DNA from: Casuarina equisetifolia
Taxonomy: Eukaryota > Streptophyta > Magnoliopsida > Fagales > Casuarinaceae
DNA length: 64,000 nucleotides
Reading direction: 5' to 3'
NCBI GenBank assembly: GCA_028551475.1
Contig: CM052360.1
Coordinates: 14,434,501-14,498,500 of the forward strand
In this document: positions 48,401 through 61,113 of the stretch, piece after piece
How the letters are laid out: each line of letters opens with the position of its first letter
How positions within the stretch are numbered: position 1 is the stretch's first letter
Notes under the pieces: model-generated
Seen by the model: only the letters and a program-made list of their open reading frames with translations
Told to the model about the DNA's origin: nothing
Databases searched by the model: none
Made by a program: the position numbers and the translations under genes

Positions 48401-49133
48401 TTCTTGACTATATCCCTTGTGCCACTAATTTAGCCTTATTTCTAGTGATGGTACCATTTTCATCTAGTTTGTTCCGAAATACCCATTTTGTACCTATGAC
48501 CGGATAATCCTTTGGTCTGCGAACTAGATTCCAGACCTTGCTTCTTTCAAACTAATTTAATTCTTCTTGCATAGCAAGAAGCCAATTTTCATCCTCAAGA
48601 GCCTTATCTACTTTCTTAGGTTCTACTTAAGATAAGAAGGCTTAATGTTCACATGTGTTGTGAACCCTAGACCTTATGCTTACTCTAACATTTGGATCAC
48701 CTATAATGTGATTGTGATCTACTTCATTCCTAACTCTAGGAAATGAGGGTTCTCTAGTCTTGGACTCCTCCTCAACTTCAGCCCTATTTGGAACGCTTTT
48801 AGTTCCACCATTTGCTTCGTTTTCTAGGATACCTTGGCATTCATCCTCAAACTTAACATGAATTGACTCTTCTACAACTAAAGTGCGTTTATTAAATATT
48901 CTATATGATTTATTTGTATGAGAGTATCCAAGAAATATTCATTCATCACTCTTGGAATCAAATTTCCCAAGTGATTTCTTTCCATGATTCAAAACAAAAC
49001 ATTTGCTTCCAAAAACATGAAAATATGAAATATTTGGTTTTCTTTCAAAGAATAGATCAAAGGGTGTATTTTTCAAAATGGGTCTTACCAAAGCATGATT
49101 GGAAATATAACAGGTTGTGTTTACAGCTTCTCC

Positions 49134-50047
49134 CTAGAAATGTTTAGGAAGGTTATATTCACACAGCATGGTTCTAGCCATCTTTTGAAGTGTTCTATTT
49201 TTCCTTTCAACAACACCATTTTGTTGTGGTGTTCTATGGGCTAAAAAGTTGTGTGAAATACCATTTTCTAAACAGAATTCTTCAAAAAGTTGGTTTTCAA
49301 ATTCTCCACCATAATCAGTCCTTATTTTTACAATTGAAAAACCTTTTTCATTTTGAATCATTTTACAAAATTTAGCAAACTTTTCAAATGCTTCATCTTT
49401 CCTAGCAAGCATATATGTCCATGTGAATCTAGAATAGTCATCTATAATAACTAAGACATATTGTTTACCATTCAATGTTGCTGTTCTCATAGGACCGAAA
49501 AGGTCCATGTGTAGTATTTCTAATGGTTTAGATGTGCTCACCATAAGCTTCGATTTGAAGCTACTTTGTGTGTGTTTGCCCTTAATGCATGCTTCACATA
49601 TTTTATCATTGTTGAATTCTAGAGAAGGAAGACCTTTTACTGAATTGTACTTATACAATTTTTCTATCAATCCTAAACCCACATGTCCTAGCTTTCTATG
49701 CCATAACCAAGCATCAATATTTCTATTTACAACCAAAATGTTTGTTCAACATTCATCTTGCTTAAATCAAGCACATAGATATTGTCTTTCCTTTTTCCAA
49801 CAATTTTATGGTTAACATGACAGCTTTCTTTTCCAAATTTTATTCTGAATCCTTTATCACACAATTGACTTATACTAAATAAGTTAAATTTTAGCTTATC
49901 TACAAGCAACACTTCAGATATAAGTAGGGTATTAGAGTTACCTATTGTTCCCATTTCTCTTATTCTTCCTTTGGAGTTATCTCCAAAAGATACCGTACCT
50001 CCATTTTTCAACTCAAGTGTTAAGAAGAGATCCCTCATCCCAGTCAT
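49134..50047 (-). pseudogene. Copia gamma protease edge and integrase
   Basis: 50047-49727 begins MTGMRDLFLTLELKNGGTVS; 49736-49134 has WLWHRKLGHVGLGLIEKL, CEACIKGKH, HMDLFGPMRTATLNGKQY, IRTDYGGEFENQLF and TPQQNGVVERKNRTLQ. These are the pre-integrase zinc region and integrase core. Fossil; broken. Confidence 0.9.
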
Positions 50048-50099
50048 GTGTCATGAGCATCCGCTGTCTAGAATCCACATGTTCTTGAGCTTTTTGTTC

Positions 50100-51962
50100 C
50101 TTATTCGTGCCTTCATATCCTACAGAAACAAATTTAATTGTTAAAGTGCTTGGTACCCTTTTTACTTTGGGTCCATGAGTGTTAGTTTGACTTAGATTTT
50201 TGTCATTCTTAGGCAACCAAAGTTTCTTTACTTTGTAAGCCTTTTTAAGTCTTATGGGACATTTATCAAAATCATGACCAAAATAATTGCAGAAAGATCA
50301 TTTATTTTTATGCAGCGGAATTGAACATTCTCTTTCCTTAAAGAAATGGGTAAATGATTTTGATTTATCATTCAAATTATACCCTAGTTCCGCCTTATCA
50401 TATATACCTCTTTGAGAATTTAGGATTTTGTCTAACATGTAACTACCATTTGTAAATTTCTGTAACAGCAAGTTACTTGTATCAAATTTTGATTTCAAAT
50501 CACAATTTTCTTTTTCCAGTTCATGGATTCTATTTTTAAGATTTTCAGCACATACATGTGAATTATTTTCTGCATGTATTTCAATATCAGAAGATGCATT
50601 GACACCACAGAAAGTTTCTGTTCCTAATTGTATGTTTTTAGATTTTTCTTGTTTTTCATACATATCATTCATACAAGCATCATACTTTATATATGCATTG
50701 GCAAAAATAACAATGTCATCATTCAAAGAGATCACGACATTTTTCTTTTCAGTTTGATCTTTACATGCAATAGGTTCTATACTTTGTTTGTCAATACAAT
50801 TAATTTTTTGTACAGAAGTCAAATGTTCCTATTTTTCAAATTTATTTTTTGCTTTTAACTTTTTATATTTATCTTTTAATTTATTTGTATATTCAATTAG
50901 GTCAAAAAATGTAGTTTCTAATCCAGAATTTATTTGAAGAAATAGTTCAGAATTGTTTACCTTATGATCTTCTTCCTTAAGAGTTGTTATTGAGGTTAGA
51001 CATAGATGTGCAACCTCTTCTTGAGTTTCTTCATCAGATGAGGAGTTCTCATCATCCCAGGCAGCAATCATTGCCTTCTTTTTGTTCTTGCTGTTTCTTT
51101 TCTTGATTGTCGAACAATCAATCTTGATATGTCCTAGTTTCCTACATTCATAGCACACATTCTCCCTAGGTTCATTTAATTCTTTTCTCCTATTTTGCCC
51201 TATGTTTTTGTTTAAGCCTCTTCTTAGAAATTTTCTAAACCTTCTAGCTATAAGGGCTACTTCATCATTTTCTGACTCTTCTTCTTAAACCTTTTCAACT
51301 TCTACTTTAAGTGCAAGTGATCTCCTATTTTCCTTTTCTTTTTCTTTTCTCATGAGTTGCATTTCATGAGTCTTAAGGGAACCTAGTAGATCGTCTAAGG
51401 TCAGCACCTCCAGGTCATGAGCTTCTTCTATAGCCATCTTTTTAGGATCCTAACTCTCAGGTAGGGATACTAACATTTTTCTCACCATTTCCTCATTTGT
51501 ATAGGTTTTTCCTAATAATTTAATTTTAGAAATAATTTCAGTAAACCTACCAAACATATCACTAATAGTTTCAGAATCTTTCATAACAAATAGTTCATAG
51601 CCATGTGTAAGCATATTAACCTTAGAAAACTTTACCTTTTTAGTTCCTTCATAAATGACCTCTAACTTATTCCAAATTTCTTTACTAGTGGTGCAAAAGG
51701 ACACTTTGTTGAACTCATGTGCTCTAAGACCACTATAGATCATGTTTATGGACTTAGCATTTAACCCCATTACTTTAACTTCATTTTTTGACCATTCATC
51801 AGTTTTGGGTAATGTAATACCCCTCCTGATTACTTGCCAAGCTTCTGGATCTTGGCCTATTATGAATACTTGCATTAATTGTTTCTAATGCCTAAAATTA
51901 ATGCCATCAAACAAAGGAGGTTTATTAAACCCCGTAACAGCTAACCCTTTTTCAGAAGCCAT
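50100..51962 (-). pseudogene. Copia gamma gag and gag-pol spacer
   Basis: Gag starts at ATG 51962 with MASEKGLAVTGFNKPPLFDG, then MQVFIIGQDPEAWQVIRRG and the rest of the Copia gag domain to about 51450. The CYECRKLGHIKIDC knuckle is at about 51158-51115, the acidic SSSDEETQEEVAHLC stretch follows, and the spacer runs to about 50100. Broken. Confidence 0.85.
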
Positions 51963-52024
51963 AATGTGGATCTACTCTAGGATGTTAGTTCTTTTAATTA
52001 GAGAACCTGGCTCCAGATGCCAAT

Positions 52025-53699
52025 TGTTGGTTTTTATGGCTTAACAAGAAGGGGGTTGAATTGTTTTATAGGCTATTTGAAAATAAAACTAAATCTTAAA
52101 ATTGTTTGTAATGTTAACATAAACATAGAAACAAATGCAGTATGGCACAATCAGAATTCAAAGCTTCAATACTCTTCTCTCAAGTCAACGAAGATAGCAT
52201 CACAATTTAGCACTTCAAATACTTTTATAAATTCAAAGACTAGTAATAACACAACAAGTGTTCTAAGGAGATTAACGCAATAATAAGCACATAGATTCAC
52301 ACCAGATTTACCACAGTGGTTCGGCACTCACACCTTGAGTCCTATGTCGACCCTCTTCTCCTTCAATCAAACTGATTGAAGTCTCCTTTACTCAACTAAG
52401 TTAGGAGAAAATGTTCTCCCTAACTTAAACAATTCCTCTTCAAGGAATCTCTTTTACAAGTTATTATAATGTGATCAAAAGATCATCAATTAATTACAAA
52501 TCCCAAATAGTATGACAAATAGTGGAATTTTGTAATCAATAGGAGCTAATATGATGTAAATATAACAGTTCTCAACTCCAATCACAAAAACCCTAAAGTG
52601 GAGTAAATTAGGGTTTCAGGTTCCTCTCAATGCTTATGTGCAATAATTGTATTTTAATGAAACCAGCATATAAACAAAGCTATACAAGGTTGAATCGATG
52701 ATATAACCAAACAGATAAGTATTTAATCACAATATCACCGTAGCCTTGAATATCACGGATTCTCAAGTAGATTGCAAGATCAAGGAATGAGCTCAATAAT
52801 AAAATTTCTTCTCAATAAGGACTTCAGAATCTTGTCAGTTTTTCTAACCCTTCTTCGTAGAACAACTTCTTTTAAATAGAAAAGTTAGGGCTAGGGTTTC
52901 AAGCACATCAAACCTCAATTATAAGCTATCTTCCTGTTGGAACAGTAGATTAGCCTTTAGATCTTCTTTCTCCATCTTGAATCAGACCGTTCTAACACCG
53001 ATCTCATCAGAAATCCTCCTATTGAGGATTCGGTCACCAACAGTGCCGTTCTCCTCTTTCTCTTGCTCTTTCTCATATTGGCCTCTCTTTGATACTCGTC
53101 TACTTAGGGCATTAGGTAGATAAATGAGAGCATGTTAATGAAACGGTGAGTTTCATTCTCAATGCCTGCGAGCAGATTTGGATTGGGAGCAAGCCTGACA
53201 GGGTGAGCTAATGTGGACCGAGAGCAAGCCTGATAACATAAGCTAATATGGACCGAGAGCAAGCTTGATAACACGAGCTAATATGGACTGAAAGCAAGCC
53301 TGAGAGCATTGTATTAATCTGAGAATAGTATAATACATGTCCTTGATAGAAAGATTTATTCCACATGGCAAGGCCATATATTTCAACCTTCATCAAGACA
53401 TAAGCAAGCATCATTTTCTTAATCACAATGTGTGTCATATTCAATTTCAATTTAATAAACATTATACTCAAGACATTTTGACTAATGCAACTTAGATAAA
53501 TATCTTCTCAAATATTACTATATAGTAACATTATATTAAGAAATGTAGGAACTTGGTTACTTTATAATATCATTAATTGATATTATAATTTGCACACTTT
53601 TTACTTCCTATATTTTTCTTTTGCACTTATGAAAAACATATTTTATGAAATATCTTCAAAAATATATTTTTTCACACACAAAACCCTTATTTTGCAACA
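52025..53699 (-). repeat. Copia gamma 5' LTR
   Basis: 1675 bp, TGTTGGTTTTTATGG...TTTTGCAACA on the plus strand, holding a 35-bp array at 53168-53309 and the palindrome at 53563-53587. Its left third resembles the beta LTR, so beta and gamma are sister families. Confidence 0.85.
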
Positions 53700-53927
53700 A
53701 TAATGACTTGCTATGTAAAGTGTTTCCTTCTTCTTGTTAATCCACTTTCCAGTTTTATAATCTCCTTGTAGCTTGTTGGCAAGAGTAGGCTCCATAATAA
53801 GACATAATTCTTTAACCAATTCTTGGGACAATCTGGTTGTCTACAATTCATATCTTCCCTACAGAACAATAGCATTAATTTTCTCAACATTGGAAACCTC
53901 ATCAGGATCTTAGAACTTTCCAAACTT
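53700..53927 (-). pseudogene. MDN1: Midasin (MDN1) pseudogene: exon before the MIDAS domain
   Basis: Minus-strand block reading DPDEVSNVEKINAIVL, then LSQELVKELCLIMEPTLAN, LQGDYKTGKWIN and LYIASHY. In plant midasin this stretch (RLSQELAEQLRLVMEPTLAS, LQGDYKTGKRIN, YIASHYRKDK) lies just before the C-terminal MIDAS/von Willebrand A domain that grips ribosome assembly factors. Three in-frame stops are seen: after DKFGKF, after NAIVL (where the family has tryptophan) and after GRYEL. The Copia gamma LTR interrupts it right after SHY, and the MIDAS domain itself is not found in the window. The right end meets the solo LTR at 53933. Confidence 0.9.
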
Positions 53928-53932
53928 ATCCT

Positions 53933-55562
53933 TGTTAGGTTTTCTGTCTTAACAAGAAGGGGGTGTTGAATTGTTCTTGTACCGAAACACTATGCTTTTA
54001 ATAATATAAAAAATTCAATCAAATAATTCAATAATTTATATCATAATAAATAATTAAACAGAATTATTTAAGCAAGTAAAGAGTAAGAGAATCAACATCC
54101 AATTTACCACAGTGGTTTGGCACTCTATCTTAGAGTCCTACATCTACCCTCTTTTCCTTCAATCCAACCAATTGAAGTCACCTTTACTCAACTTGATTAG
54201 GAGAGTACGTTCTCCCTAATCCAAATAATTCATTCTCAAAGAAATTATCAAGTCCAAATACAAATTATGATCAAAAGATCATATACAATAGCAAATCCCC
54301 AAATATTGTGTTAGTTTATGGGATATTGCTAATCAGAGGAGCTATTCAAACATATATTTCAAAATACAAAGCTCCTATCACGAAATCTCCAATTTGAAGA
54401 AATTAGGGTCTCAAATTTTCCTCAAAATTTATATGCAGAAAATGTTTATAAGTGAAATCAGCACATAAATAATGTTAAACAAGCTATGATTGAATATATA
54501 ATCAAAGATCAAGGAAGATAATTGAATATCACCGAACCCTTATGAATCACCGAATGATGAACAATCTCGAATCATATGGTAAGTAAGCTTAATAGACTTT
54601 CTTCACAAAGAGAACGCTTCAAATAGATGTCAATCATCAAGAGAAAATCTTCACGCACAAATCTCCTTTAAATAGAAATAGATCTAGGGCCTTTTTTTGA
54701 ATCAAACCTGAACCATAGCCTTTTTCCCATTAGGAATAGTAGGCTATCTAACAAATCAGCCTCATATCAACCTTCAGATTCAAAATCTAACCATTTTGAC
54801 AACCTGTCTCCTCCAGATTTCTCCCGTTGAGGTTTCAGCATTTGAGAGAAGCGAAGGCGACATCGGGGACGAGTGAAGTGGCTAGCGGCTAGGGCAAGCT
54901 TGTCGAAGAATAAATGCCTCTTATGTGCCCTTAAGTGAGACAACGTCGTAACAAGGAAGCTTCAATTATGATCAAGACGACACCATAACAAGTAAGCTTC
55001 AATTATGATCAAGATGACACCGTAACAAGGAACGGGATCGGGTTGACATGAACATGGGCCGTACCATATCGTCTCAGTCCAGCAACAAGGGTCCAGTCCA
55101 GTGATGACATATCCAGCAGATATACACGGTCCAATATCAACAAGGTCCAAAAATATGATCTTTTACAAAGCTTATATTTTGGTGTATTTGCATATATTGA
55201 CTTTGAATTAATATCAACATAGAGTTAATGTCCCTTATGTTCCTACAAATACATCAAACCAAGTATCATATTCCTAAAATAAAAATTATATTCAAATGTA
55301 TTATATTTCTTAAAGAAATATTCAAATAATCAATATATTCAAATATTTAAATATTTAAATATATGTAACAAGAACTTTAAGAATATATTTTATCAGGAAA
55401 TGTAGAAACTCGGTTACTTTATAATATCATTAATTGATATTATAATTTGTACACCTTTTACTTCCTATGGTTTTTCTTTTTGCACATTTAGAAAAACATA
55501 TTTTAAGAATTGATATTTACAAGAAAATATTTTTAGTCACAACAAAACCTTATTTTTCAACA
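53933..55562 (-). mobile_element. Copia beta-type solo LTR in midasin
   Basis: 1630 bp, TGTTAGGTTTTC...TTTTTCAACA, with target duplication ATCCT (53928-53932 and 55563-55567). It separates two parts of one midasin exon. Palindrome at 55420-55444; two 37-bp-type units at about 54958-55030. Confidence 0.95.
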
Positions 55563-56987
55563 ATCCTCATATATAGAAAATTTACTGAATTAATTTACAC
55601 CTTCACTTAAGAAAGACTTCTTCACATATACCAAATTGTCAGACAGCCTTTCTAGATTACCATCATCCTAACTTTGAACATCTTCAAATCTCTCATTAGG
55701 TGACTTCTCCAAATTTAAGACAATGATATGCTTTTCAATCTTGTTTTTATGGATCGAGGCAGAGCTCTTGAGTGGCGGTGCTTTCGAATTTTGCTCATTG
55801 ATCTCCATATCAGCTAGGTTGTTTTCATGTGTTTTGAGACTTATCTCCATCTAGCTTAAGGCCATAGACATTTTTGTCAACCCGCTCAGATGTTAGAGGC
55901 CCTAAGGCCTGAGCTACTCCTTTTTCAAGCTCAAACACAAAGCCACATTTATCAGCATTCTCATCTTCAATCTTATCTTGTGCCACTATACCATCTATTG
56001 GAAGATCAACATACACTTTGACTCTTTCTTTCCACTCCTGCAATGCATCCCCAACACTTGGATAAAGGTTTGGTTCACTTTTTTGAGTAGATAAGGCTTT
56101 AAGTTGAGGTAATTGACCTTTAGATTGATCATTGGTATATCTCCTACTATTTGACAAGTTAGCCATTGAAAAATCCAATTTAGTGCTATTAGTGGTAGGA
56201 AGGCCTCTTAATGGAGCTAGGTCATTATAAGCCTCATTGCCACTAGACCAACTAGATTCTGACACTATATTTCTTGCATCTGATGTCTGAGAATCACCTT
56301 TAGGTTGGGTTGTAGATTTTGCATTGGGCACATTATTAGTGGCAAAATCAAAACTTCCAAGTTTTAATGCACTGTTACTTAAGTCAATTGAATTCATTTT
56401 AACATTCTCTATCTGATCCTTTTCAAGATCTCCACCCATTTGTTTTGTCTCTGCCTCCCCAATAGCTTCATCCAGTGGGCATGTATTATCTTCTTCACGT
56501 GTTCCCATCTTATTAGATTCCTCATTCTCTATAAGCTCTGCTTTTTCCATAGAATCTGCATTATTTGCTTCATCCATGTCCATATTATTACCAACATTTT
56601 GATTCAATTCATCAAGCCTTAACCCAATGGCATCTACAAATGCTTCTTCTTTGTTTAATTTCATGTCTTCTATTTCTTTAAGTCACTAGTGTTGTCCTCA
56701 CTTCCAAACTCATCATCTTTTTTATCAATTTCATCATAACAAGTTTTTCATCATAATTAAGCTCTCTAGGTTCATTAGCAATAGTAGCATCATTGTCCTT
56801 CACCCTAATGTCCTTATAACCTATATCTTGATCCTTAACAGAAGATTCAGATTCATACTTCTCATTTGCTTTGCTTGGATTTTCATCTTCATCCTTGTTC
56901 AACAGTTTTTCATCCATTACTTCCCCATTAGCTCTAGTTTCCCCCATTGTAGACTATAATTGCTAATCCTCATTGTCTTCATTGTTA
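55563..56987 (-). pseudogene. MDN1: Midasin (MDN1) pseudogene: acidic D/E-rich region
   Basis: Minus-strand remains of the long D/E-rich tail that links the midasin motor to its MIDAS domain. In N-to-C order: MGETRANGEVMDEKL (56947 on), NKDEDENPSKANEKYESE, VKDNDATIANEPREL, then EIEDMKLNKEEAFVDAIGL (56664 on), SESSWSSGNEAYNDLAPL, SVGDALQEWKERVKVYVDL, DENADKCGFVFELEKGVAQA and LGPLTSERVDKNV, MEINEQ, and a final part near 55650 (LSDNLVYVKKSFLSEG). The plant family has close equivalents such as VGDALKEWKERVKV and ALGPATSEQIDKNV. A frame change lies in the SEDNTSDLK stretch (about 56690-56760), further changes occur near 55825-55860, and two stops precede MGET. The region is clearly broken as a gene. 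Confidence 0.9.
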
Positions 56988-56989
56988 TG

Positions 56990-59920
56990 TATTGGAAAAT
57001 AAGGTTTTGTTGTGACTAAAAATATTTTGGTAAATATAATTCTTGAAATATGTTTTTCATATGTACAAAAGAAAATTATAGGAAGTAAAAGGTGTACAAA
57101 TTATAATATCAATTAATGATATTATAAAGTAACTGGGTTCCTACATTCCTTCATAAAACATACTTTTAAAGTTTTTTTTTTAAGAAATATATTTGTGTAT
57201 GATGACAAAAATATATTTGAATATTTTATTAAGAAATATGATACTTGGCTTTATGCACTTGTAGGAACATGAAGAGTCTTGATTTGATTCTAGCTTGATA
57301 TTAGTTCAAAGCTAAGATATATATTACACCAAAATGTGAACTTTATAAAAGATCATATTATTGGACGATGTCTTGATTGCTGGACCTTGTTGATATTGGA
57401 CCATATTTATCTGTTGGACCTTTTGCTATTGGATCGCTATTCTGTGACATGGCTTGAGTTTGCTACTGCCTGACCCTGTTGAAGGAGGCCTACCTGCACT
57501 CACTACGGTGTCGTCTCATGATAACTCTATTTTTATAGAGTTATTTTACCTATTTTAGGCAATAAATAACTTTAATAATTGTGAGAAAACATTTGAACTC
57601 CTCTTTATTTACCTAAATTTATCTTGTTTATGTAGCACAAGGAGGCAAGGAGAAAATGGATGAACATGGAGAGCCTGGTGCTTATTGTGTGGCAAAATCA
57701 TAATATCAAGATCAAGAGAGTCAAGATGGGCTTAGGCTTTGAATGATTGTTATTAGATTTTATTGTTATTGGGTTTTCTAAATAATTAGAAAACCTAATC
57801 ATATTAGGAGTTCAAAGCCTAATTAAATTAGGAGTTCAAAACCTAATTAAATTAAGAGTTCAAAACCCAATTGTTTTAGATCTCTAAAACCCAATTCTAC
57901 TAGGATAAGAGTAGGTTTAAACCTAAACCCTATTTAAGAGAAGGAGAAGAGAGAGAGAAAAGAAGGTGCCGCTGAAACCAAGGAGGAAATTAAGCACAAC
58001 TCAAGAGAGAGGCCAAGAATTCAAGATTTCTTAAAGAGAAGACAAAAAGGGTGACAGACTTCTTGTTCTTGGATTCAAGATGCCTTCTTTGTTTTTTTAT
58101 TATTGTTCTTCCTCATTATTTCATTATGTTCTAAACTTCTTTTGTTAGAGCGAAGATGTAGCCTAATTATGATGATGTGAATCCTATAAGTTTTTATGTT
58201 TTGCAAGATAGTTTATTTATGTGAGTTATATATTATTATGCTTAATGCTTTTAAGTGATTGGCCACCACTTGAATGATTTGATGTGCATGTTAGAGACTA
58301 AAAGGTAATAATATGCAATTGCTTCTTATAATATATAACCATGAATTAAATGTGGATAAACATATACCATGTTATTTGTGTGGCTTTTGGTGATAAGATG
58401 ATCGAAAGATTTATTGTAAACCAGGAATATTCACAGATCCTAATGCATTTGGTTTGTTTCAATTCACATATAGAGATATAGTGAATTAATGAACTAAATA
58501 GGTTTACTATACCTAGACATAGGATAGTAAATAAATTAGGAAATTCCGCCATCACATAGATAATATCATTCTTGCAGGCATTAACTATGGAAATTCATAT
58601 CTAGTAGTTATGGTGAAATCGGAAGCTCTAACATGTGTCTCATCTTGATTTTTCTTACTTGGATCCAATTTTATTAGTATTGAGTTTTCATTTTAGAAAT
58701 TTTAAATTTTAATTCATCTTCAACAATATTTTGTTTTGCTAGATAAATTTTAGGATTAATTTATCATTAGTACTTAATTAGTTCAGTATTCACCAATCTT
58801 CGTGGGACGATACTTTTCTCATCATTATATTACTTGTTCGACATGTTCACTTGCATCTAAATTTCACCGAACATCTCACTTACTAGAGGCGCGCTCACTA
58901 TGACGTTGTCTCACTTATCAGAGAGACTCACATATGAGGGTTCTCGATCATTTTGCCCTAGCCGTTGTTCTTCGATGAAAAACACGTCTTCGGTGTCACC
59001 TTTATTCTCTTGAGCACTGAATCCTCAATGGGAGGATTTTGAAGGAGATTGGATGTCAGAACGGTCAGATTGAAGCTTTGAGAAGTGATATGAGGTCGAT
59101 TTGATAGATGGGTCATTGTTCCTAACGGGAAGAAGGCTATGGTTCAGGTTTGATCTAAAAAGCCTTAGATTTGTTCTTTATTTAAAAAGGATGTATGCGT
59201 GAAGATTGAGATTGATGATCTACATCTATTTGAAATGTTCTCTTTGCAAAGAAAATCTCTTAAGCTCATTTATTACTTGATTCAAGTTCGCTCATCTCTT
59301 GGTGACTCACAAGGGTTTAGTGATATTTGATTATTTGGCTTATTCTTCGATTATCTAATTGATTATAGCTTGTATAACATTATTTATGTGCTAATTATAC
59401 TTGAAAATATTCATTGTACATAAATATTGAGGAAAATTTGAAACCCTAATTTACTCAAATTGGGGATTTCGTGATAGAAGCATTGCACTTTGTTATATAT
59501 ACTTAAATAGCTCCTTTGATTAGTAATATACCTTAAACTATCATATTATTTAGGGATTTGCTATTGTACATGATCTTTGGATCATAACTTGTATTTGGAC
59601 TTGAGAATTCCTTTGAGAAGGAATTATTTAGATTAGGGAGAATGTGTTCTCCTAATCTGGTTGAGTAAAGGAGACTTTAATCGGTTAGATTGAAGGAGAA
59701 GAGGGTGGATGTAGGACTTAAAGATTGAGTGCCGAACCACCGTGGTAAATTGGGTCTTTATTCTCTTACTCTTTATTAATTTGAATAACTCTGAATATTT
59801 GCTGCTTATTAATCTATCAATTGCTAAATTAATCAGATTAAATTTTTACTTCAAACAAAAGTATAATATTATTAGATTAACAATTCAACCCCCTCTTTTG
59901 TTAAGCCATAAAACCCAACA
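56990..59920 (+). mobile_element. Copia beta-type solo LTR holding a Gypsy solo LTR
   Basis: Outer LTR from about 56990 (TATTGGAAAATAAGG, a decayed TGTTGG start) to AAACCCAACA at 59920. Flanks are TTATG (56985-56989) and TTATC (59921-59925), a target duplication with one mismatch. Without the inner Gypsy LTR and its duplication it is about 1570 bp. It divides the midasin remains between the SKDSEED exon and the acidic region. Palindrome at 57102-57126. Confidence 0.85.
57519..58873 (+). mobile_element. Gypsy solo LTR inside a Copia solo LTR
   Basis: A 1355-bp LTR, TGATAACTCTA...CACCGAACA, with target duplication TCTCA (57514-57518 and 58874-58878). It is the same LTR family as the gag-only Gypsy at 17084-23076. 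It is the innermost layer of a midasin, Copia, Gypsy nest. Confidence 0.95.
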
Positions 59921-61113
59921 TTATCCTCTTCTGAGTCCTTGCTAACACTGTATGTATCAGCAACAAAGTCCTATTCCATCTCAATACCTTTGTCATTCTT
60001 ACTAGGGACTTCATTTGAGGCACCTTGTTCTTCACTTGGCTACAAAAATATATTAAACAAAATTATATGAATGACATATTTGAAGCATTAACCCTTTAGA
60101 AAGATAACAATTCGAATTATCGAAACTCAAATATGCTTCAACATTCTTACCTTTTCCAAAACACCAACCAAATGATCTTCATTAGTTATTTGATCACTGA
60201 CATCATTCTTTCCAACACCCTCCCCCATACCTGTTCCACTTGCATCTTGTGATTTATCACAAGTATCATCATCCATCCGATCTTCAACAGGGATGCCATA
60301 CCCTTTCAAAAATATAGAAGCCAAAACATTTGCAAGCACATGGGTCACCACAGAAACCTGCATGGCAAGATACATAATTTTTAAGTCAAGTGGGTTATAA
60401 AATTTGGAGTTCCCTACCAAAACGTTTTACATTTAATCAAAACGAGATTTATGCAGTTGAAGTGTAAAGGTAATCTTATTGTTTAACATATAGCTAAAAG
60501 CTCTTGCAAGAGAGCATAACCAAAATCCAAAATTACACTTAGAAGTACATGTAAATACTTAAATTGCACCACAATTTTGATAGCACTGTTACTATCTTTG
60601 CCAAAATGACCTAGTAGTTGTTCCTAGGCATAGCATGTCAAATGAATCAAGATTTTGTATTCATACCACAACAGCAAAACACTAAGTCAAAAAACGCAAC
60701 ATAGAACTCACTACACAAACAATATTTTTGAGGATCTTTTCACATAATAAATCTAATCTTAGATCTGTTACAAGTGAATCAAACACAAATTTCCATAAGG
60801 TAATGTTCTATGCTTACTCTTTTGGAAGGTTATGACCAGTACTGGATGAAAATAATTTCTTCAATGTATCTATAACATGTTGGAAAGTACTGTTAAGGGC
60901 TTCATCAAACTCAAAACAATTGCTATTACTATGTTCATTGGTTGAAATCTGTGAATTAAACTCCTCCTCCACTAATTTCCCTTGCAAACGTTTAACAAGT
61001 GGCATATATAGATTCTCCATTAGACAGTTGGATTGACAAAAGCTTGGACAATATGGGATATTTAACAATTAACATCCGATTCTATCTTTAAAGGACTCAT
61101 TCATCATACTAGT
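59921..61113 (-). pseudogene. MDN1: Midasin (MDN1) pseudogene: four exons before the acidic region
   Basis: Minus-strand exons in N-to-C order: 61068-60814 (FNSQISTNEHSNSN, FDEALNSTFQHVIDTLKKL), about 60770-60712 (DLRLDLLCEKILKNIVC), 60358-60152 (VVTHVLANVLASIFLKGYGI, CDKSQDASGTGMGEGVGKND, VSDQITNEDHLVGVLEK) and 60045-59921 (PSEEQGASNEVPSKNDKGIE, DFVADTYSVSKDSEED). The last two keep splice sites: TGCCATGCAG before and GTAAGAATG after the third, TTTTTGTAG before the fourth. A TAG replaces the expected glutamine after GIEME. The SQDASGTGMGEG word is highly characteristic of midasin. Confidence 0.9.

Larger units (their letters stand above)
44775..53699 (-). mobile_element. Copia element gamma (SIRE-like)
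   Basis: Minus-strand element: 5' LTR at 52025-53699, primer site at 52004-52022 (GGCATCTGGAGCCAGGTT in reverse complement, a good match to initiator tRNA-Met), gag from 51962, integrase, reverse transcriptase and RNase H, polypurine tract and a partial 3' LTR on the left. The left end is present twice in tandem (44775-45888 and about 45900-47067, 1182 bp apart). The right flank is a midasin exon; the left flank is segment Y, and no target duplication was found. Coding region broken in several places. Confidence 0.85.

Noticed and set aside
53208-53471. 87-codon minus-strand frame
   Set aside because: It reads through the 35-bp repeats of the gamma LTR and has no support as a gene.
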